Below the pieces are notes generated by a model, which saw nothing but the letters and a program-made list of their open reading frames with translations, was not told the origin of the DNA and did not search any database. From the NCBI GenBank assembly GCA_964568355.1, contig CAZMRK010000238.1:1-11457 (forward strand): DNA of 11,457 bases, read 5' to 3'. The position numbers and the translations under genes were made by a program. Positions 7,121-11,457 of the stretch are shown here, piece by piece (the stretch's first letter is position 1; each line of letters opens with the position of its first letter). The stretch comes from JAJPJX01 sp964568355 (GTDB taxonomy: Bacteria; Acidobacteriota; Terriglobia; Bryobacterales; Bryobacteraceae).

Positions 7121-8587
7121 GTGGTAGCAAAATCGGAAATTACGCGGCGCGCCTTCGTCGGCTCGATGGCGGCAGCGGGACTCCCTGCCGCGGAGACCGG
7201 CGGGTGGGTGCAACTGTTCGACGGGCGCAGCCTGGACGGCTGGCGTCCGAGCGAAAACCAGGCGACCTGGAAGGTTGTGGAGGGCCAGCTTGCCTCCGAA
7301 GGGCCTCGCTCTCACCTGTTCTACACAGGACCGGTTCACGGAGCCGATTTCCGGAATTTCGAGCTGGAAGTTGAAGCACTGGCGCGCCCTGGATGCAACT
7401 CCGGTGTATATTTCCATACAGCCTGGCAGCCGAACGGATTTCCGGAAAAAGGCTTTGAAGTCCAGATCAACAACACCGCCACCGGGGAGGGCAGCTACCG
7501 CGAGCGCAAGAAGACCGGTTCGCTCTATGGGCTGCGCAATATCTATAAACAGCTTGTCCCCGATGACACCTGGTTCAAGCTGCAAATTGCCGTGCGCGGC
7601 AAGAATATCCAGGTGAGGCTGAACCAGACTCTGCTGGTGGACTATACCGAACCGGCTCCGGCTTTCATTCCCCCGGGGCATGAGCGCGGCCGTTTCCTCG
7701 ATCACGGCACTTTCGCGCTGCAAGGCCACGATGCCGGTTCGAAGGTGCGTTTCCGCAGCGTCCGCGTACGCCCGCTCCCCGATGGTGTCGCCACCCCGGG
7801 CGGCGATGCTCCGGCCGCGGATGAAACCTTTCGCCGGATCATTACCCTGGGCGCCCGCAATATCCCGATGGTCGACTACCACGTTCACCTGAAGGGCGGC
7901 TTGACCCTGGAGCAGGTGCTGGCCCGTTCACGCCGCGACGGTATCCAATACGGCCTTGCCGTCAATTGCGGCAAGGGTTTTCCGGTGCAGGACGACGACG
8001 GGGCGCGCCGTTTCGTGGAGAGCCTGCAAGGCCAGCCGGTCTTCATCGCCATGCAGTGCGAGGGGCGCGAGTGGGTCCGCATGTTCACCCACAAATCCAT
8101 CGACCTGTTCGACTATCTTTTCACCGATTCCATGACCTGGACCGACCGGCAGAGCCGCCGCATGCGCCTCTGGATTCCCGAGGAGGTCGGTACGATCGCC
8201 GACCCGCAGGAGTTCATGGAAACGCTAGTGGAGCGCGCGGTCGGCATTCTGGAAAACGAGCCGATCCAGATCTACGCGAACCCGACTTTCCTACCGGATG
8301 TGTTAGCCAAAGATTACGACCGCCTGTGGACCGACGAGCGCATCGCTAAGGTAGTGGAAGCAGCCGCCCGCCATCACGTCGCCATCGAAATCAACAACCG
8401 TTACCGGCTGCCGGGAATCCGCGTTCTGCGCGCGGCCAAACAGGCCGGCTGCAAGTTCAGCTTCGGCAGCAACAACGGAGGTCCGGACGATCTGCGGCGT
8501 CCGGAGTACGGGTTGCAGATGGTGGAGGAGTGTAAGCTCGGCTGGCAGGATTTCTTTATCCCCCGATCCGCTCTGGGCACTTCGTAG
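7121..8587 (+). CDS. Tat-exported DUF1080 (3-keto-disaccharide hydrolase-type) protein fused to a PHP-like domain
   Basis: The 488-residue product opens with a twin-arginine leader (TRRAFVGSMAAAG, residues 8-20), so it is probably exported folded. Residues about 28-218 are a DUF1080 (3-keto-disaccharide hydrolase/LamG-like) beta-sandwich: VQLFDGRSLDGWR at 30-42, SGVYFHT at 94-100, GFEVQINN at 111-118, and a closing KVRFRSVRVRPL. A linker (219-245) leads to a second domain, about 246-488. It begins with VDYHVHL (251-257), a metal-binding opening like that of PHP-family phosphoesterases, and ends near FSFGSNNGG (446-454). In typical PHP proteins this last motif carries the final Asp/His metal ligands (GSDAH-like), which are replaced by Asn and Gly here. 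The GTG start is supported by AGAGG five bases upstream and by the position of the Tat motif. It precedes dhaK by 49 bases, possibly in one transcript. The DUF1080 call is strong; PHP-like is moderate; the substrate is unknown. Confidence 0.85.
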   Translation: MVAKSEITRRAFVGSMAAAGLPAAETGGWVQLFDGRSLDGWRPSENQATWKVVEGQLASEGPRSHLFYTGPVHGADFRNFELEVEALARPGCNSGVYFHTAWQPNGFPEKGFEVQINNTATGEGSYRERKKTGSLYGLRNIYKQLVPDDTWFKLQIAVRGKNIQVRLNQTLLVDYTEPAPAFIPPGHERGRFLDHGTFALQGHDAGSKVRFRSVRVRPLPDGVATPGGDAPAADETFRRIITLGARNIPMVDYHVHLKGGLTLEQVLARSRRDGIQYGLAVNCGKGFPVQDDDGARRFVESLQGQPVFIAMQCEGREWVRMFTHKSIDLFDYLFTDSMTWTDRQSRRMRLWIPEEVGTIADPQEFMETLVERAVGILENEPIQIYANPTFLPDVLAKDYDRLWTDERIAKVVEAAARHHVAIEINNRYRLPGIRVLRAAKQAGCKFSFGSNNGGPDDLRRPEYGLQMVEECKLGWQDFFIPRSALGTS

Positions 8588-8636
8588 CGCACTCGTGTCG
8601 ACGGTCCGCCATCGGTAGGATACGCTGGAAGGCGAG

Positions 8637-9638
8637 ATGAAAAAGCTGATCAACGATCCGCGCCAGGTGGTGCGCGAGTCGCTGGAGGGCTTGGCCCTCG
8701 CCCACTCCGGAATTCTCCAGGTTCTTTTCGATCCCACATACGTCGTGCGCGCAGACGCGCCGGTTGCCGGCAAGGTGGGCGTAATCTCGGGCGGCGGCAG
8801 CGGCCACGAGCCCATGCATGGCGGCTATGTCGGCCGCGGAATGCTCGATGCCGCATGTCCCGGCCAGGTCTTCACCTCTCCCACGCCGGACCAGATCGAA
8901 GCCGCCACCCGCGCCGTGGATGGCGGAGCCGGGGTTCTGCACATCGTCAAGAACTACACCGGCGACATCATGAACTTCGAAATGGCTGCCGAGATGTGCC
9001 AGATGCGCGGTATGGAAGTGCGCGCGGTGGTGATTCATGACGATGTCGCGGTCCAGGACAGCCTTTACACGGCGGGACGGCGCGGCGTGGGCGCCACGGT
9101 ACTGGCGGAAAAGATCTGCGGCGCCGCCGCGGAGCGCGGCTACGACCTGGCGCGCGTGGAATCGCTCTGCCGCCAGGTGAACGACAACGCCCGCTCGATG
9201 GGCGTGGCGCTGACCTCCTGCACGGTTCCCGCGGCCGGCAAGCCGACCTTCACGCTGGCCGAAGACGAAATGGAAATGGGCATCGGCATCCACGGTGAAC
9301 CGGGGCGCCAGCGCATGCCGCTCGCCACTGCGCGCGAGATCACCGAGCGGCTGGCGGAGACCATCCTGGGCGACCTGCCGTTTCGCGCCGGCGACCGCGT
9401 GATCGCCATGGTGAACGGCATGGGCGCCACGCCACTGCTGGAGCTTTACCTCGTCTATGCCGAACTGGAGCGCATCCTGCGGGCTCGCAGCATCACCGCA
9501 GCCCGGTCCCTGATTGGCAACTACATCACCAGCCTCGAAATGGCCGGCTGCTCGATCACCTTGCTGCGCGCCGATGACGAATTGCTGTCGCTTTGGGACG
9601 ATCCCGTGCTGACGCCGGGATTGCGCTGGGGGGTCTAA
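8637..9638 (+). CDS. dhaK: Dihydroxyacetone kinase subunit DhaK (PTS-type)
   Basis: DhaK binds dihydroxyacetone as a covalent hemiaminal on a histidine and presents it to DhaL for phosphorylation in the cytoplasm. The 333-residue length fits the stand-alone K subunit rather than the longer single-chain ATP-dependent enzymes. Motifs: SGGGSGHEP at 51-59 with His57, NYTGD at 106-110 with Asp110 as the expected catalytic acid/base, and EMGIGIHGEPG at 213-223 with His219 as the substrate-binding histidine. The C-terminus ends in the usual TPGLRWGV. GGAAGG lies four bases before the ATG. dhaL begins four bases after the stop, and dhaM overlaps dhaL, so this is the first gene of a dhaKLM operon, possibly read from further upstream. 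No dhaR or dhaQ-type regulator is visible in the window. Confidence 0.97.
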   Translation: MKKLINDPRQVVRESLEGLALAHSGILQVLFDPTYVVRADAPVAGKVGVISGGGSGHEPMHGGYVGRGMLDAACPGQVFTSPTPDQIEAATRAVDGGAGVLHIVKNYTGDIMNFEMAAEMCQMRGMEVRAVVIHDDVAVQDSLYTAGRRGVGATVLAEKICGAAAERGYDLARVESLCRQVNDNARSMGVALTSCTVPAAGKPTFTLAEDEMEMGIGIHGEPGRQRMPLATAREITERLAETILGDLPFRAGDRVIAMVNGMGATPLLELYLVYAELERILRARSITAARSLIGNYITSLEMAGCSITLLRADDELLSLWDDPVLTPGLRWGV

Positions 9639-9642
9639 GCGG

Positions 9643-10290
9643 ATGGCGCTGGCAAGAGAGGTACTTCGAAAAGAAGATCTGATCGCCTGGTTCAATGCCC
9701 TGGCGCGCGTCTATGCCGAGAATTCGGCATATCTCACCGACCTGGACGCCGCCATCGGCGATGCCGACCACGGCAGCAATATGGAGCGCGGTTTCGCGGC
9801 CGTGGCGGCGGGGCTGGCCGCCAAAGAACCCGCCGATATCCGGTGCCTGCTCCAGGATGCGGCAACCATCCTGATCCGGAATGTGGGCGGAGCTTCCGGA
9901 CCGCTATACGGCACGTTCTTTTTGCGGGGCGCCGTAGCCTGCGCCGGGAAGGTGGATCTCGATGCCGGCTGCATGGTGGATCTTTTTCAAGCCGGCGTTC
10001 AGGGCATCGAGCAGCGCGGCAAAGCCGAGGCGGGTGAAAAAACCATGCTGGATGCCCTGCTGCCGGCTCTCGCCGCCATGCGTGCGGCAGCCCAATCCGG
10101 CGGCGGTATCGATCAGGTACTGGCGCAAGGCGTGGCGGCCGCCGAAGCCGGCATGAAAGCCACCATCCCGATGGAGGCGCGTAAGGGCCGTGCCAGCTAC
10201 CTGGGCGCGCGGAGCGTCGGACACCAGGATCCCGGCGCCACCTCGGCTTGGCTGCTGCTCCGCGCCGCTGCGGATACCTGGCGCGCATGA
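9643..10290 (+). CDS. dhaL: Dihydroxyacetone kinase subunit DhaL (ADP-binding)
   Basis: DhaL holds a tightly bound nucleotide that in PTS-type systems acts as a coenzyme: ADP is phosphorylated by DhaM and the phosphate then passes to dihydroxyacetone on DhaK. The 215-residue product shows the magnesium-binding D-x4-D-x-D pattern (Asp35, Asp40, Asp42 in LDAAIGDADHGSNM) and the nucleotide loop VGGASGPLYG. It also has the late GRASYLGARSVGHQDPGA segment typical of the family. A purine-rich GGGG lies inside the end of dhaK, and the ATG starts four bases after the dhaK stop. The TGA overlaps the dhaM ATG (ATGA), so translation of the three subunits is probably coupled. All expected metal ligands are present. 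Confidence 0.96.
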   Translation: MALAREVLRKEDLIAWFNALARVYAENSAYLTDLDAAIGDADHGSNMERGFAAVAAGLAAKEPADIRCLLQDAATILIRNVGGASGPLYGTFFLRGAVACAGKVDLDAGCMVDLFQAGVQGIEQRGKAEAGEKTMLDALLPALAAMRAAAQSGGGIDQVLAQGVAAAEAGMKATIPMEARKGRASYLGARSVGHQDPGATSAWLLLRAAADTWRA

Positions 10291-11457
10291 TCGGCTTCGT
10301 CATCGTTTCTCACAGCGCCCGGCTGGCGGAAGGCGTCTGCGAACTGGCGGGGCAGGTGGCGCAGGGCCGGGTCCGTCTGGCGCCCGCCGGCGGCACTTCG
10401 AACCCCGAAAACCCGCTAGGCACCGACGCCATGAAGGTGCTCGCCGCGATCGAGGAGGTTTGGAGTGAAGACGGCGTGCTGGTCTTCATGGACCTGGGAA
10501 GCGCGGTATTGAGCGCGGAAACGGCGCTCGAATTCCTGGATGAGGAGAAGCGCGCCCGCGTCCATCTGTGCGACGCCCCATTGGTGGAAGGCGCGGTCGC
10601 GGCGGTCACCCAGGCGGCGGCCGGAGCAACGCCCGAAGAAATCCTGCACGAGGTGCAAGCCGCTCTGGCCGGCAAGGCGGCGCAGCCGGCCGATGGTGAG
10701 CCGGGGCCCTCCGCTGCCGAACGCACGGTCACGCTGCCGAACCGGCTCGGGCTGCATGCTCGTCCGGCCGCGCAGTGGATCCGCCTGGCGCGCAGTTTTG
10801 CGGCGCGCGTCACGCTCGAAAATCTCACTCGCTCTACCGGGCCGGCGGACAGCGCGAGCATCCACGCCATTCTCGGGTTGGGAGCCCGCCAGGGGCACCA
10901 ACTTCGCCTCCGTGCGGATGGCCCGCAGGCTCGCGAGGCGGTCAAAGCCCTGGGCGATTTTCTCGCCGCCGGCTGCGGCGAACCGGCGGCGCTTGTCGAA
11001 GAGGCAGCCAGCCCGAAAATCGCGGCCGCCGCTCCGGGACAACTGGCCGGCATTCCCGCCTCCGCGGGCATCGCCCTGGGACCGCTGCGACGCCTGCGCT
11101 CAACCGCGGTTACCGCGGCGCCCGGCCTGGTCGAGGATCCGGCAGCCGAACATCGCCGCCTGCTTGATGCCATCGCCGCCGCGCAGGCGGAGACCCGGGA
11201 GCTCTACCAGTGGGCCTGGCAGCATGCGGGCGAAAAAGAAGCCGCCATCTTCGATGCGCAGGCGCTCTTTCTGGAAGATCCGGAGCTGCTGGCCAGTGCC
11301 TCGCGGCAGATCGAGCAGGAGCGCCAGAATGCTCCCTACGCCTGGCATACGGCCGCGGAAGAATTCGCCGGCCGCTTAGCGAAACTCGACGACCCCTACC
11401 TGCGAGCCCGTGCCGCCGACGTCGCCGATGTTGCCGCGCGAGTGCTGCGCCGTCTCC
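10287..11457 (+). CDS. dhaM: PTS-dependent dihydroxyacetone kinase phosphotransferase subunit DhaM, C-terminally cut by window end
   Basis: I translated this from the ATG at 10287, which overlaps the dhaL stop by four bases. The frame is open to the last base (390 codons visible). Domains in order: a mannose-type EIIA domain at about 1-130 with the phosphorylatable His9 in IVSHSARLAEG; an HPr domain at about 145-230 with His157 in NRLGLHARPAA and a Ser46-like serine in SASIHAILGLGA; then the start of an EI N-domain at about 253 (GIPASAGIALGPL) continuing through helices (EHRRLLDAIAAAQ, EAAIFDAQALFLEDPEL). This matches the three-domain DhaM known from E. coli, which passes phosphate from PEP via EI/HPr to DhaL-ADP. 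The EI swivelling phosphohistidine lies beyond the edge, so it is unknown whether the gene encodes a full EI. Function is well supported. Confidence 0.95.
   Translation, partial: MIGFVIVSHSARLAEGVCELAGQVAQGRVRLAPAGGTSNPENPLGTDAMKVLAAIEEVWSEDGVLVFMDLGSAVLSAETALEFLDEEKRARVHLCDAPLVEGAVAAVTQAAAGATPEEILHEVQAALAGKAAQPADGEPGPSAAERTVTLPNRLGLHARPAAQWIRLARSFAARVTLENLTRSTGPADSASIHAILGLGARQGHQLRLRADGPQAREAVKALGDFLAAGCGEPAALVEEAASPKIAAAAPGQLAGIPASAGIALGPLRRLRSTAVTAAPGLVEDPAAEHRRLLDAIAAAQAETRELYQWAWQHAGEKEAAIFDAQALFLEDPELLASASRQIEQERQNAPYAWHTAAEEFAGRLAKLDDPYLRARAADVADVAARVLRRL

Noticed and set aside
8556..9695. 379-codon open frame on the minus strand
   Set aside because: It is antisense to dhaK, whose motifs and operon context are unambiguous. 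The minus-strand translation is a His/Arg/Ala-rich shadow.
10310..11173. 287-codon open frame on the minus strand and a plus-strand frame at 10540-11379
   Set aside because: Both overlap dhaM in other frames. The dhaM frame holds the EIIA, HPr and EI motifs and the ATGA overlap with dhaL.

Overview
The window is high-GC, gene-dense bacterial chromosome, most likely from an acidobacterium of the Solibacter/Bryobacter group. The main clue is the secreted protein at 5654-6973. Its C-terminal half looks like the TIGR03437 'Solibacter uncharacterized C-terminal domain', a family greatly expanded in those genomes. The DUF1080 protein with a Tat-type leader and the small secreted CXXCH proteins also fit. 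The taxonomic call is inference, because there is no rRNA gene in the window.

Layout. Bases 11-508 hold purE (purine biosynthesis), followed by a small membrane protein (587-886). That gene converges on a two-gene minus-strand unit (2456 down to 883) encoding a small cysteine-rich zinc-ribbon-like protein and a secreted protein with one c-type haem motif. A compact divergent promoter region (about 2500-2545) separates this unit from rho (2633-4045), the transcription termination factor. Downstream of rho on the same strand lie a short-chain dehydrogenase (4095-4865) and a ROK-family sugar kinase resembling polyphosphate glucokinase (4890-5621). These run into a convergent gene for an exported protein (5654-6973) with a CXXCH motif and a TIGR03437-type domain. 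A 147-base divergent intergenic region carries a perfect inverted repeat, a candidate promoter and a hairpin that covers a ribosome binding site. It leads into a Tat-exported DUF1080 plus PHP-like fusion (7121-8587). The window closes with a tightly packed dhaK-dhaL-dhaM operon (8637 to beyond the right edge) for dihydroxyacetone phosphorylation.

How the genes work together. The right third is a carbon-metabolism block: a putative exported sugar-derivative hydrolase, then the three subunits of a PTS-type dihydroxyacetone kinase. DhaM there is a multidomain phosphoryl carrier (EIIA-HPr-EI N-domain, cut by the window end). The ROK kinase is another sugar-phosphorylation gene nearby. The left two thirds are housekeeping genes (purE, rho) interleaved with uncharacterised exported or membrane proteins.

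No mobile element, CRISPR array, tRNA, rRNA or defence-like locus is visible, and no stretch over 300 bases lacks a gene. I found no clear new multi-gene system. The least explained items are the zinc-ribbon/mono-haem pair, the DUF1080-PHP fusion with its altered metal site, and the regulatory structure at 7012-7115.
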